This document shows positions 33,605 to 46,556 of a stretch of 64,000 nucleotides of DNA, in pieces; position 1 is the first letter of the stretch; each line of letters begins with the position of its first letter. The notes under the pieces were generated by a model. The model had not been told where the DNA came from and ran no database searches. It worked only from the letters and a program-made list of their open reading frames with translations. This stretch comes from Oikopleura dioica (lineage: Eukaryota > Chordata > Appendicularia > Copelata > Oikopleuridae), in assembly GCA_907165135.1 (NCBI GenBank), contig OU015569.1, positions 4,712,001-4,776,000 of the forward strand. The letters are read 5' to 3'. The translations under genes and the position numbers were made by a program.

Positions 33605-34442
33605 ATGCGTTTTTACTCTCAGACATTCGGAAATAAGTATAGCAGTATTTCCGTCACAACTTGCACACCTGTACAGTATTTTCCCATAAGTAGCTGTTAT
33701 GTTAATAAATTTCTACCAAACAATGAATTCTTAATACCCCTTCTTCGCTTATAAATATAAGAGATTGCTAATTGCAAGGCAAAACATTTTCACGTGCGTC
33801 TTATCTACTATTAGTTTATATTCTCAATATTTTCATTTCGGGGCACCCACAAAGACAACGTTTTTCTTAGATGTTTCAGGTGAGTGTTATTGTCTCGAAT
33901 CGTTGTTAGTGCTAGAAATCGCTGGAAAACCCCTTGAAATCACAAGTTAGTGTAACTGAAGCATTAGAAAGACATTCGAAAAATACGCTTGCGTAAGCTG
34001 ATTACGCATCGCAGCTGAAAATGCACACAGTTGGCGGATCTACGCCTGCAAATTACAGTTGCTTCGGGTTGATTTAATTTCATGGATATGCGGTACGTCT
34101 TCGATTAGAAATACGAGCTGAATAGTTCCAACAAAACAAACAGTAAATCATACTTGATAAACTGTCATTATTTTCAAAGACTGATTTTATAAATATTTAT
34201 TGATCAGCAAACAATTCATGGTTATCCATATATATAGTTATTATTCTTTAGCATATAATGGTTTAGTTCTGGAGTTGGGAATAGTAGGAGTCAGTAGTCC
34301 AAAGGAAAAATGATAAGACACGATAGATTGCACTTGGAAGTGGCGTGGAAATCAACGAGGAGTAGATAACGAGAAAAGGGTCTCTAAGGTAAGACACGTT
34401 GGCTGGGTGAAAGGATTGAGTCGCTTTGTATGTGGAAATCTT
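33605..34442. other. No gene seen
   Basis: AT-rich spacer between convergent genes, probably the 3' untranslated regions of both neighbours. Confidence 0.5.
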
Positions 34443-36236
34443 TTAGTTCTGAGCTGACTTTTTACCGATCGCCTCGACACGGAAACCAAGGGACAGTAAG
34501 TGACTGAACAGAGTTATTGCAATTTTAGCTGTGGATTACTGCTACCTGTGGGGAAGGATTCCTCTGCCGTCGAAGACAAACGCGGGTTTGAGCATATCGC
34601 TGTATATCCTTCTCCAGTCGAGCGCTTTGAACTCGTCCCACTCGGTGCAAACGGCGACGGCATGCGCCCCTTTGCAGGCTTCGTACACGTCCGAGTGAAG
34701 AGTCACGCATTTGTCGACAGTGTCCATGTTCGAAATCGTAGGGTGGCTACAAGTCTTCTTAGTTACAGTATATTATCAGTCTGCTACCTGAGGTCAGTGA
34801 TGATTTGCTTGTGGGGAACTTTCGGATCGTAGATGTGCAGCTTGGCGCCTTCATCGAGAAGGTATTTTGAGACATAGATGGTGCTACTCTCTCGTGTGTC
34901 ACCGGTGTTTTTCTTGAAGGCGAATCCCAGAATGGCGATTTTCTTATCGGCAACAGTGTTGAACAGGGACGTGATAATTCTAGAGGCAAAACGGCGTCGT
35001 TGATAGTCGTTCATTAAAATTACTGGAAATCGATATCAAACAAGCATTTTTGCTGGTCTACCTTGATTCCAATACGCGGCGCATTCGGGCAAGTTGAGTG
35101 ACTCGCAAAGGTAGACGAGATTCAACACGTCCTTCTGGAAGCAAGAGCCGCCATAGCCGACCGAGGCTTTGAGAAACTTGGGGCCGATGCGCGAGTCTGA
35201 TCCACAAGCATAGGCGACCTGTATGGAGTGTTATTACTATGGAAGGAGAATCAAATGGTTCTTGCCTCGTCGACGTTTGCACCAGTGGCTTCGCAAACAG
35301 CGGACATGGCGTTTATCGAGGATATCCTTTGAGCGAGGAAGGCATTGGCCGCAAGTTTTGACAATTCGGAGCTCCATACATTTGTCTAAAAGATATACCC
35401 GTTACTTTTGTCTATACTTACTCCGATCGTATTTAGTGTCAAAGTTATATTTTCAATCAGGGGTAGTAGCGCTATTCGAAGATTTACTTTTATGATTTTA
35501 TCGACGGGGACCCAGTTTGCGTAAACTGCGGCCAGTGCGTCTACTGCTTGATGTCCCAGCTCACTCTCTTCGCCTCCGATCAGCACTCGATCTGGATTTT
35601 GAAGATCATTCATTGCAGTTCCCTCCGCGAGAAATTCCGGATTAGATAGAACTAAAAATAACCGAGTAAAAATCGATAAATTGCTGTCTAGAGTACCTTG
35701 AAAGGAGTTCTCAGGGTTGGTGTTGTACGATAGAATCGTCTTGATCGAGCCGGCGGATCGCACGGGCACGGTGGACTTTTCAACGACAATTTTGAATCCC
35801 CTGCTGACTTCCGCGATTCTCCTTGCACAGGCCTCGACATATTTCAAATCGGCGGCGCGGCCCTTTCCGACTCCATACGTCTTTGTTGGCGTGTTAACGG
35901 AGATGAAAATGAGGTCGGCGCTTCTGATGTGCGTGTCGATGTCGGTAGAGAAGAAAAGATTCTTGCCACGGCAAGCTGAAAGGAGATTAAACAAATGAAA
36001 GGATCGACGTAAGAGGAGCGCTTTCGTCACAACCTTTCGTCATAATTACCTTTTACGACTTCTTCTAAGCCAGGCTCAAAAATCGGCAGCTCATCAGAGT
36101 TCCAGGCGTCTATTCTGGCTTGGTTAATGTCAACAACAGTCACCTTGATGTGAGGACAGCGAAAGGCGATAACTGAGCAAGTTGGCCCACCGACGTAGCC
36201 GGCGCCGATGCAGCAAATTTCTTTAACCGGTTTCAT
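34443..36236 (-). CDS. UGDH: UDP-glucose 6-dehydrogenase
   Basis: Cytosolic enzyme oxidising UDP-glucose to UDP-glucuronate with two NAD+, supplying glycosaminoglycan synthesis. The N-terminus [20 protein letters not shown] carries the GxGxxG NAD motif. The catalytic Cys lies in [20 protein letters not shown] (about 35160-35100). Other hallmarks: [61 protein letters not shown] and the C-terminal [12 protein letters not shown]. The last exon, [18 protein letters not shown], matches the vertebrate C-terminus. At least seven exons with short GT-AG introns (for example the donor after 36050). The start is the first Met, with normal family spacing to the NAD motif. Confidence 0.96.
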
Positions 36237-37986
36237 TCTGAAAATTGAATATTTCTCGCAAAATTGAATTAATGAAATTTTTACAAGACTTCTCGAAGCC
36301 ATTTACGACTAGAACCAATTAAATATTTCGCAAATGTGACTAAGTAGTCATTTAGTCCGTTTTATAGTCATTTAGCGATCCTTTCTCATAAGTTATGGCG
36401 TTATCAGCACCCTTCTTCTGCTCGAATCCTTCTGAAGTTCGTTTCTTCAATTTTTCAAACTGACTTTGCCAGCCCTGCGCTTCTTGAATTTTCAAATTGA
36501 TTGTGTAATTGTCTGTCTCGTCGTTCATCTCTTTGTATCTCTTAATTTTTTTCTTGTTATTGATTACACAATAAAATCAAATGATTAAATCTGCCTTTTC
36601 TATACTTTGCATAATTATCCCTGATAAGTTTATCCGTAGAACTATTAACATGTTTATCTGTTTAGGTTTAACTTGACATTTTCAAACAGAACCGCATTTT
36701 CTCAAGAATAGACATGACATTCATTGATTTAACTGTTGCTGTTACGGAAACGTTACGAGCTACAGAAAATAAACAAACTCATATTTTAAACAATATCGGA
36801 AACAAAGTCTCTTATTTTGGGACGCCCTTGACGTTGGAGAGAAAATGCTCCTGTTTTCGCAAAATATAAAAATCCAGATTCTTATTTCGTCAAAAAGTCA
36901 GTAATGATTAACTCACTTTGAATTCTTTGCTCGCCCAGTCAACATAGTATTGTCTCTCTTTCACGTCCGGGATACGGTAAATACTCCGCTTTGCGAGGAT
37001 TTTCTACCACAATCACAACACATTTAATGGCCGCGTATTTAGCTGGTGACGCGCTACGTAGGAAATCATAAAACAATACTTTCGCTTCTTGCGCCTCGCA
37101 GCGTCCAACTTCTCTTTCAAAATAAAAAAAAAAGGGCTGACCCGTTACGACCAGCCTTGCTCCGGGTAATTCATTATCGCATCCGTAAATAATAGATACC
37201 GCGAAAGTTCGACGATCAGCGAAAAAAAATCCCTGCCAAAAGGCCCTGGTAAAGCTGGAGAATGCGGTTCCGATGCATCCATTGTTTCAGTGATAGTTTT
37301 TCTAAGCCGATCCGACGTGCCATCTAGCAAAACAACTTTTAAAACAAAAATCACCGGCAAAGTTGACTGGCGAGCGCAGTTAATAAGTTCAGATCATTTA
37401 GTTCTTGCGATAAAGGAGTAAAATAGAAGTAAAATCTATTTAAGATCACTCACGTGAAATTGTCGTCCGTAACATTGAATGCTTAGTCTCTGAGTTCAGT
37501 TTTCTCTTATTTTTTGAATTTGATTTTGGCGCTGATTCAATTAACGGCATTGAACGGTGCTGCAAAAATGCCGCTCTTGGCTGGTGTAAACACTTTATCA
37601 GAAAAAGGGATGCCTTGGTAGTACTAGATTCTGATCTGGCTAAAAACATTAGCCCCACCGTTGCCAAAAGGCAGATCCAAAAGTGATATCAATTTCAACT
37701 TGTCAAAAATTCATCACCAAAGAACTGCCAACTACATGGATAAAATTTCTGATGAATGACGCCATCGGATAATCATTCGCCGGATTCGGTTTCAATCAAA
37801 AAACGGTTTTACCGATTCGTAAGAAAGGAGGAGTGGTAGAATTTAAGAAATTCTTGTTTGCGAAGAAAGAATAAGGAAAGTTTTACAAGTAATAAAATTA
37901 ACGCAGGCAATTTGTGCAGAAAATTGTCTCTAAGCAAAACGGCGCTGCTCGTGTCACGATCACATGATCAGGCTGGCTCAAATCGT
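36237..37986. other. No gene seen
   Basis: About 1.7 kb. Short frames at 37145-37360 and 37446-37667 on the minus strand have no domain, signal or splice partner. Confidence 0.45.
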
Positions 37987-38256
37987 TCATTCCTCGAGTT
38001 GACTGTCCAAGTACGCTTTGAGGGCGGCGAGGTCTTCCACGTTGGAGCGGCGGGCGTATCCGAATGGGGAGCGCGCCACAAACCTGCAAATGTTCTTATC
38101 GCCTTAAACTCGTATTTTCATGACTTACTGTTCTTCCGGGGCGTAGGTCCTTTTAGGCACTTGGAAGCCGAGCTCGGACATCAGCGCTTTTAGCTTCTCA
38201 ACGTCGGACTGAGCCTGGGCCTGGAGGACGAGTGCGAAAAAACCGAAAATTTTCAT
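37987..38256 (-). CDS. Small secreted protein with dibasic sites, candidate peptide precursor
   Basis: Two exons across a 44-46 nt GT-AG intron encode about 74 residues. The signal peptide is MKIFGFFALVLQAQAQ, followed by SDVEKLKALMSELGFQVP, then KR, then TYAPEEQFVARSPFGYA, then RR, then an acidic helix NVEDLAALKAYLDSQLEE. The KR and RR pairs bracket a 17-residue segment, the layout of a prohormone with convertase sites. There is no Gly for C-terminal amidation, and the two flanking helices resemble each other (EKLKALMSEL, EDLAALKAYL). A TATA element lies about 70 bases upstream. A neuropeptide role is inference; a small non-hormonal secreted protein is equally possible. Confidence 0.65.
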
Positions 38257-38323
38257 TTTTGAAATTTTTCGTTTTCGATTTCTCAATTCTTGCTATTTTC
38301 TGATTTTTGCACCTAGATGTCTT

Positions 38324-38334
38324 TATATATATAT
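38324..38334 (-). promoter_or_regulatory. TATA-box-like element of the 37987-38256 gene
   Basis: TATATATATAAA on the minus strand, 68-78 bases upstream of the start codon. Confidence 0.4.
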
Positions 38335-39409
38335 CGCCAATAGCCTCCGGTAGTAAATTGCTTTTCAATATTAATCAAATTAATATTAAGAACTGGGCTC
38401 TTATCCTCCCCGAAATATGGCTATTTGTGGGCTCACAAGAGGGTCTGCTCTACATATTTTAAGCCCGACTAAGAATGCGTTTTCGCCTTTCCAAACAAAT
38501 ACCTTGGCTTTGCTTTTTAGTTAACTTTATTTCAGTTGGTTTACATTGAAATGTAAAATTGGCTGTATAACGAAAACACAGTAAAATTAGAATAGTAAAG
38601 TAAGAAGTCGGATCAAAGAAGTACAGATACAGTAGTTGATGGTATGATTCATGTTGGTAGAAGTTACTTTGAGAATAATGAACTTTGATAAAGCAGTATA
38701 CACATAGAAACAGGAACATAGAGTTAAAGGCTTGAAATTTTATAAGGAAAGATCAGTAGGTGTAGTTTTCTTCAGGGGGAATTGAGGTTCACAAAGATAA
38801 GATAGGCCCAGCATGCGAAGAGTAAGTTTTAAGTAAGTAAAAAGAGTAACACTTCCTTTCTAACCAGAAGAAACTATATCCGGAGTTGAAATTGATAGAT
38901 TTGATTAGTAGTTTTTTTTTCGACAAAGAAATTCAAGAGGTTAAGTAATAACTTATAAATAGGCTTAAACCTCAGCTTTTGTCGCCCTTCCAAATGCAAT
39001 ATTTTTAAAAGTGGAATGCCTTTTCAAATTGGAAAGATGCAACAAAAGAATAATGAATATGTGTTTTCACTACGTTCGCTCTCATTTATTATTTGAGACC
39101 AATAAACAGTAGTTTCTTTTTTATTCGTGTGTTTGAGAGTCAGTAAATAACAGTATCACTCTGGGCGTCGGGAGGGTGGAGGGATGAAGCTCAGGCACTG
39201 CCACTTATGGCAGGTAGATATTATGCTGTTCATTTGGGTTTTCGTATTTACAGAGATAAAATGAACATAGGTCGAATGTTATCGTATATACAGTATATTA
39301 CTTTGAGGAGGCAGAAAAGCGCTTGCACCTAGAACGCTTTTCCAAGTAGAAATATTATGGCCATACAGAAATAGTTTAAGGGGTTTTCTTGAAGTAAAAG
39401 TAAGTTCGA
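38335..39409. other. No gene seen
   Basis: AT-rich 3' flank of the receptor phosphatase gene. No supported frame. Confidence 0.5.
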
Positions 39410-42400
39410 CTAGATTGGCGTAGAATCGTCCAGGCTCTGCGAGATGCTTTTAGCACCATTGTAGATGAACTCGTACTGAGCAGAGAATGTTAAATAATTC
39501 AACAGCATCATTAGGTTTACCTGTGATTCTGTCTGGACGGAACGTTGCCTTTGGTTTCTCAGCGACTTGACGATTTGAAGGACATCAACAGCTTGCTCCG
39601 ATTTCATTTGATCAATGGCAATGTAAAGGCCTAAAACATTCACTCACGCAGTGGCAAAATACCAACGCTGCATACCTATAAATGCGCCAGTTGCTCCTGC
39701 GCCAGTACTACAGTGTACTGTTATTGGACTCGTATCATCTGAAATAAGGGCTGTCTTTTCATAAGCTAAATATACTCTGGTACCGTTTTGTCTTCGCTGC
39801 GAGTCGATAGAGTTTATCAGGTAGACAATCTCGTCAATGTTTTCAGGCACCTGATCACTCGTCCAGCCACTGATATGATACTGTGAAATCTCAAGCACGT
39901 CCTAAGAGATAAAAAATAACCAAAGTTCATCCAGATAAGCCTTACCTCATGTTCGTTCTTATCAGCGTAGGAAAACAGTTGGAACATGCGTTTTGAGATT
40001 CGCCCTTCAGAGCCTTCCCAAGCTGCGCCGTCCATTGTCTTGATGACGGCTATTTCAGTTTCCATTTCACTCTTGGCGAGGACCATTCGTCCCTCGTCGA
40101 TACTCCACTCGTGCCATTCACGCTCCTGATCCGGCCAGAAGACGGGCAAACCTGCAGAGTCGAAGTCGTTGAGCGTGATGAGCGTCACCGAGCGTTGCTC
40201 GAACATCATTCGCCAAAGATCCTCGACAGTGTCTACCAACGGCGCTTGCGTTGCAATGAAGGTTTTTGGATGGAAGTATCCGTCTGAAATAAACATTTGG
40301 TGGGGCCTACTTTGGGTAAGTTTTGATTAATAGCTAATCATAGAGAGTGGCACCTCCTCAAGCCTAAGAACCCGCATCCATCAAAAAGCAGGATGCTTTC
40401 TTATTCATCATGCCTGCGTTCCAACTTTGTTGGCTTCAGTAATTCATGATTTTATGCATATCGTATTTTGAATATATTTTACCAATAAATGATGCGTTGA
40501 TGTAGTCAGCATCGTCAGTCTTCGTGGTCAGTGGAACTCGGTTATGGTCGAATGGGAGAATCGTACCGATGCGGTTTTTAGCCAAATTCAAGGGTTTGTT
40601 TCCAGAAATAATTCGATCTTGGCGGGTTTTCAAACTGTTCAACTTGTCGAACTATGGGAATTCCGCTAGATAAGGAAAAAAGCGCTTTTCTTTACCTCGT
40701 GTTGAATTCCAGTAGTTCCTCCGGGCATCTGTCGTTTGTTGTTCTCCACCCATTCATGAAGTTCGCTTATTTCAATTTCTGTGTCCCCAACTGCCTTCTT
40801 TTCGACCAGAACGGCGTAGATGAATGAGTACTGCTCCATTGTCTGGACCATTTTCATACGCTGCTGGCGCATTTTCAACACAAATCGAGGTAAATCCATT
40901 TGTCCGGCTTCATCCAGTTGTCGCGTCATTCTGTCTATTGAAATAAAGGTGCCAGCTCGGCCACAGCCCGCGGAGCAATGGACAATAAGTGGTGCGTGAA
41001 CGTCGCAGCCATACGGAACATTGTCTCTTTGGTAGATTCGCATTTTTCGCAGGAATTTAATGAGGCTCATTTCGGAGGTGGTCGAGAAGTCTTTCCAAGA
41101 TGTAAAATGGAACTGGTAAACAGTCCGCGATTGCTTTCCAGGCGAGTTATTGTCTGTGAGAACCAACTGACGAATGACAAAATCCATCAGATAGATCTCA
41201 CGTTCCAAAAAGACATCATAATCATCGGTAGATAGAGTATCGCCGATTTGCTCAGGCCAGTAGCGCTCAGATTTCACTTGAATTGCTCCTGTCGGTCCAG
41301 CTTCTTCAAGATTGCTCAACATCATAATAATGTAACTCTTTTCTTCCCAAATCATTCGCCAGAAGTCGTCGAGTGTGTTTGCCATTGGTGCTGAGGCTGC
41401 AATGTACTCTCTAGCGTACTTGCCATCAATATAAGAAGCATTGATGTAGTCAGAAAAGGGATCGCCAGGTTTTTCTTTCAATCGAACACGATAGTCGTCA
41501 TAAGGAATCACATTGTTGTAGCGGTTCTTTGGCTTATTAGAGTCTTGCATTGCACTCGAGCATTTTTCGTTGTGATTAGGAAGATCGTTGATGCTCTCAA
41601 ACTCCTCCCGCATAAGTTTACTATCGTCAGCAAGTCGCTTTTGATACTCATGCTCTAGCTTTTCGAAGGTAACAGTTGAGTCGGTGAAGAGTGATTCGGT
41701 CATTCGAGAATCTCGGTGAGTGCTTACAGGCCGTCGATTTGTATCAAGAAGATTTTGCAACTCATCGCCACCAGAAAGGCCACTTGAATAGCCAGGATAA
41801 TCCTTGGAAGATTTCTCTCCATCAGATGACTTTTGCCTTTTGTAGAAGAGAAAGCCACCAACCAAGAACCCAACAAGAAGAATAGGGACAATAATTGCAG
41901 CGATGTTCGCCTTGCCAGGTTCATCGTCCTCACCTTCAGGAGGTCCTAGAATCGGGTCGTTCTTTGGAACGACTGGTGTAATTGCCTCTCGCTTTTGAAT
42001 GATTGATGAAAAGTCACTCCAGACTGCACCCACTTCGCTGTCGACTTGACAAATGGTTTGATTTTGGCTGAGCGAATAGTCCTCTGCAAAGTTCTCCTTC
42101 AATTTGAAGGAGCATGTGGAATGAAGTGAATATTTGATTCCTTTCTCATGCGAGCAGCTAATTTCAATTCGCAGTTCCTCATCTAAGTGCACCTCCGTCA
42201 AGTCGGTGCAGCGAGGAATGCACGCTATGTCGTCGGGGACCCAGTTGTCGGTCTTCTCGGTGTCCCAAGAGCTCTTTGAACATCGCGTCTGCAAGTCTTC
42301 AATTTCGAGTAGTTCATACACGTCATTGTTTGGTCGTCGTCGATAGAGCTGTACGTTCTGAAGCTGGGTTTGACAGACAGTGCGACAAAAATTTATCTGA

Positions 42401-45400
42401 TTCTGGAGAATCAATGAGCAACTCCATATGTCAGGATTGGGTGGTCTACATTGGGGGAACTCGTTGCAGATAGCTGTGAGCTCTGCGTCCCAGGAACCGT
42501 CGGACAAGCAGTTGACTGTTTCAACGAGATTCTTCTTATCACCTTTCCAAATTTGGTAGCCATCATCACAACTCAAGGAGGCGGTTGAACCAACTTCAGC
42601 CTGGAGTCCAGAGCTTATTTTGATAACTCCATTGTCAGGCGCTTCAATTAGTGGACAGGTGATCTTTCGGCATGAAGGAAGTGCGTCTATCGTGGCGGTG
42701 AAAACGCCATCAACGCCGCAGATAATTTCCCTGTCGCCGAGAAGCTCGTAGTTCTCGTTACATGACGCGGTACATCTACTTCCGTAAACATCGCCCTCGC
42801 AGTCAAAGACACCATTTTCAAGCGTTGGATTTTCGCAAGTTATTTGCTTGCATTTGCCAGGAACACCAGACCATTTCATATCATTATTTCGAATTTCGCA
42901 AGTGATAACGTTTTCGTTTTCGAGTGTAAAACCCTCTTCGCAGACAGTCCTACAACTTGACTCAAAGTAAAATTCGTTGGAGCATTCCAAATGGCCGCCG
43001 TTGATTTTTCCATCATCAGGAAAGGCAGTGCAAGTTCTTGGAGTACATTCAGGATTTTTATTAACGACATTATCGGAATCAACCCAGTCAAGGCGGCCCT
43101 CTTGCACTTTGCAGCTCAACAAAAGGCTGTTGAGAGATTCCTTTAGTGAGAGAATAATGTGGTAGCCAGAGTTGCATACGAGAGTGCAAACTGAGTTTAG
43201 CCGGTTATCCTCAGTGCAAATTATGTTTCCATGCTGGATTGTCGATAGTTGTTGACATTCCCGTGGAATACAAGTTGCGGGGCTAGAGTCAAACGGCTCG
43301 TTTTTCCACTCGCCAGAAGATCGACAACGTATCTTTTGAACTGAGTTTTCTGCCAGGACGTATCCTTCATCACATACATAGTCGCATTCAAGGCGACCTC
43401 TTGTAGTACACTTGAGCTGTCCATTCTTCGGATTTTCTCTGCGATTGCACTTCGCTTGTCTACAGGTCGGAATGTCAGAATCCCAGCCCTCTTCACCACA
43501 GGTTGATATTTTATTGCCAAGTAGAGTGAAGCCATCGTCGCAGAAGGACTCGCAAGTAGATCCATAGGTACTTCCAGCGCATTTGTAATGACCGTCCGGA
43601 ATTGGACAGACTTCGCCTTCAGGACATCGAGGATTGCAGTATATTTCCATGCAAGTGGGGACTTCTAACTGAGCTGAGTTATCAACATTTACACATCGCA
43701 CTTCAGTAGTTGCTGATTTTTGACCTTCTGGGCAATGAAAAGAACATGCTTCGCCAACTTTTAGATTTGATGGACAGTTTTTATCGGTGATCTCATCTTT
43801 CAAATGGCTTACATCGCATGACAATTGGATGCATTTAGTCTCTGCGGACCAGTTTCCATCTGCCTCGCAAGTAACCAGATCTGGTCCTTGCATAATCGCG
43901 TCTTGATTGCACTTTAGCCGGCACTCAGAGTTGAAGACGTGCCCACCACAGAGATTAATGCCATTGGGGAACGGAAGTTGATCGATGGCCTCGCACTCAA
44001 CTTTCACGCAAGTTGGAACGGGATGGTCCCATTTTTCATTGATGCAAGTCAGCTCTTCGGCTCCATCTAGCCGAAATCCTTCGTTGCAAGAAAAAGAACA
44101 GACTGAGCCTTCAGCGCTAGAACATGCGTTTTTAACGCCATTTATTGGATTCGCCAAAGGTGGGCACTCTTTAGGGATGCAGTCCGTAAATCTATTCGAC
44201 CAGGCGAGATCTTGCTGGCATCGCGCCGAGATCAGTCCATCTTCTTCTGGTTTATAACCTTCATCACACTTGACTGTGCATGTGGAGTCAAAATAGCGCT
44301 GCGTCGTGCACTGAAGTCTTCCCCTGTTTATTTCTATGCTTTCTTTGCACTCTAAACGGCGACACTGCGGTGTCGGCTCCGACCAAGAAACCTTAGAATG
44401 GTCCTCTGATAGTTTGCAGACGATTCTTGAAGCACCAATCAATTCGAAGCCCTTCGGACATTCAAAATCAATCGATGTGCTTGGGTACAGTCGGTCCTCT
44501 TCGGATGAGTCTTCTGCAGAAGCCTTGATTTCCAGTGGAGGCATGATGACGATCTCTTCGCAAACCAATACCTTGCATTTGAGCAATCTATCTTCTGGAA
44601 GAGACCACATTGCTCTTCGAGGAGAGGAAGGCGCAACGATGCATTTGACTTCCGATTCATAGCCTTTTTGAGGAGTGGCGTTCTCATCCAAGCAATTTAT
44701 CTCACATACGTCGCCTACAAGATGTTGTGCGCCATCTTCGCCACTACATTGCTGGTGAACTGTCGGATCCAAGTCGAGTGCGTCGCAGAAGAGAGGCCTG
44801 CAGATCAAATTGTCAGTGGACTGATCCCATGTCCCACCGATGTTACATTTCACTTTGTAGAGATCGATAAAAGAGTTTGGTCCCGAGTCTAGGTAGTATC
44901 CTGCTTTGCATGAAATAGTGCAGCTAGACTTAGCGCCTTTTCCGTCGCAATTGATGTTGCCGTTTTCGGGAGGGAGAATAGCCGGGCAATCCATCGGAAC
45001 GCACTCGAACTCGTCCAACGCCTCGCCAGACCATCCAGAAGCTGTGCAAATCTGAAGCGAGTCTTTTTGCGAGGAAGATTTGTAGCCGGGATCGCATTGA
45101 AGCAAACACTCAGACGAGTACAGATTGTAGGATGTACAGTCCCATTGCCCGAATTCAACAGTGGGTAGTGCTTCGCAAGTTTGGAACTGGAAGTTTGTCA
45201 AGTTGAGCGCGTTAGGACTTTCTGCGCCGACGCTGAAGTCGACTGCTCCGGGTACCGGGATGACTGTATACTGAGAGGAAGCTTTGGGTGACTTGTGAAG
45301 ACGGATTTCGCTATTGCGACTTCTATAGTGGAGATAAAGTTCGGTTCCTTCCACTGCTTCTGAGCTTTTCAGCTGAACGAGAGTAGACTTGACCTTCAAG

Positions 45401-46282
45401 ATTGGACTCCACTGTTGGCCCGCTCCATCGCCGTTGCACTCGTCAAGAATGAGCGCCTGCCCTACTTGATTTGTGAGTCCGCCCTGAGTCGTCAGACAAT
45501 ACGAATTGCTCTCGCCTACAGTTTTCAGGACACTATTTTCGCCCCACTCCCAGTAAGATGTGGCCGGGTCACAGTCTTCCAAGTGGATCTTTTGGCGCGG
45601 CGAGTTCTTTTTGTACGAAACGCATTTTCCATTCTGCTGTAGCATGAACTGCGGCCCGACAGTTTTCGGCGTGCACTTGCAACAGGCCACACGGATTGCA
45701 TAGTCAGAGCAAATAAAGTCGCAGAAAAGACCCTCAGAAACAGAGCAGTATACTTCGCTTCCGTAAGTCGCTTCTGTGTTGGTGTATATGTCCCAGCACT
45801 GGACGCCTTTGGGCTTCTCGCAGATATCATAACCTCGACGTCTGAGTGACTCGAACTTTTCGTCGTCAGCTGAAGAATTAAAAGTAAGCTAAACTTGAGA
45901 GTGGAAAATTGAAACCGACATTGAAATGAATTGTTATCTTTAAAATGCAATTACAAGATGACAAATAGAGAGAGACACGTAAGGCTTACTTTGGCCATTA
46001 CTTTGACTACCAGCAACTAAATCTTTAAAATCGATTGTTAAAAGAAAGTCACAAGCCAGGATTTAGTAAGGTTCCAAAAAGCGACTTACTGTCATCGTCG
46101 TTCTTTTTTGGAGAGTCGGAGCTGATCCATTGAGTCCATTCGCAAGTACAGCGGTCGTTGGGTGGCTCGATTAAAGGAGCGGCACCAGCTTCCCTGTTGA
46201 TCTTGGCCACGTCAAACTCAATGGACTGAGCATGGATAGTTGTCCCGCTAAAGAAGGCGGAGAGAAGCGCTGTTAACCTCAT
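39410..46282 (-). CDS. Sushi-rich receptor tyrosine phosphatase (WxxW - ricin lectin - about 15 CCP - TM - PTP D1 - degenerate D2)
   Basis: Exon 1 (46282 to about 46087) gives the signal peptide MRLTALLSAFFSGTTIHAQ and the start of a WxxW domain (CTCEWTQWISSD). A huge exon (about 45869-40696) continues it (CEKPKGVQCWD, VYCSVSEGLFCDF, IRVACC). Next come a ricin-type trefoil with a QxW motif (GAGQQW) and about 14-16 sushi/CCP modules (typical Cys pairs with G..C/W spacing). A TM segment follows (AAIIVPILLVGFLVGGFLFY). PTP D1 has KNRYNNVIPYDDYRV and HCSAGCGRAGTF, with Cys and Arg intact, but WPD reads WKD. D2 lies on five smaller exons (40642-39410) and has HCSTGAGATGAF, lacking the catalytic Arg, so it is probably inactive. 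It is likely a cell-surface glycan- or protein-binding receptor that dephosphorylates Tyr. Confidence 0.93.
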
Positions 46283-46556
46283 AATTTAATTTGGCGCTGT
46301 TGTTTTTTTCCGATTCCGAATAATTTCATCTAAATTGAAAAATTTGTTCTTGGGCTTTTTCAGATGAACCATTTTGATGGTAATGGATTGAAGAGACTGG
46401 TGGAGCGGCTAGCTCGACAGAATATATATATATATAAATTACAGAACTGTTCGAGCAATACTGTCAGTAATTTTCTAAAGGCAGTCATAAGTTTCCAGCA
46501 ACATCACAAAACGTATCGTAGAAGAGAAACATTTGAAACGGCTACAAATATCAAAG

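Noticed and set aside
40978-45642. Many 60-108-codon plus-strand frames
   Set aside because: Antisense shadows of the large receptor-phosphatase exon.
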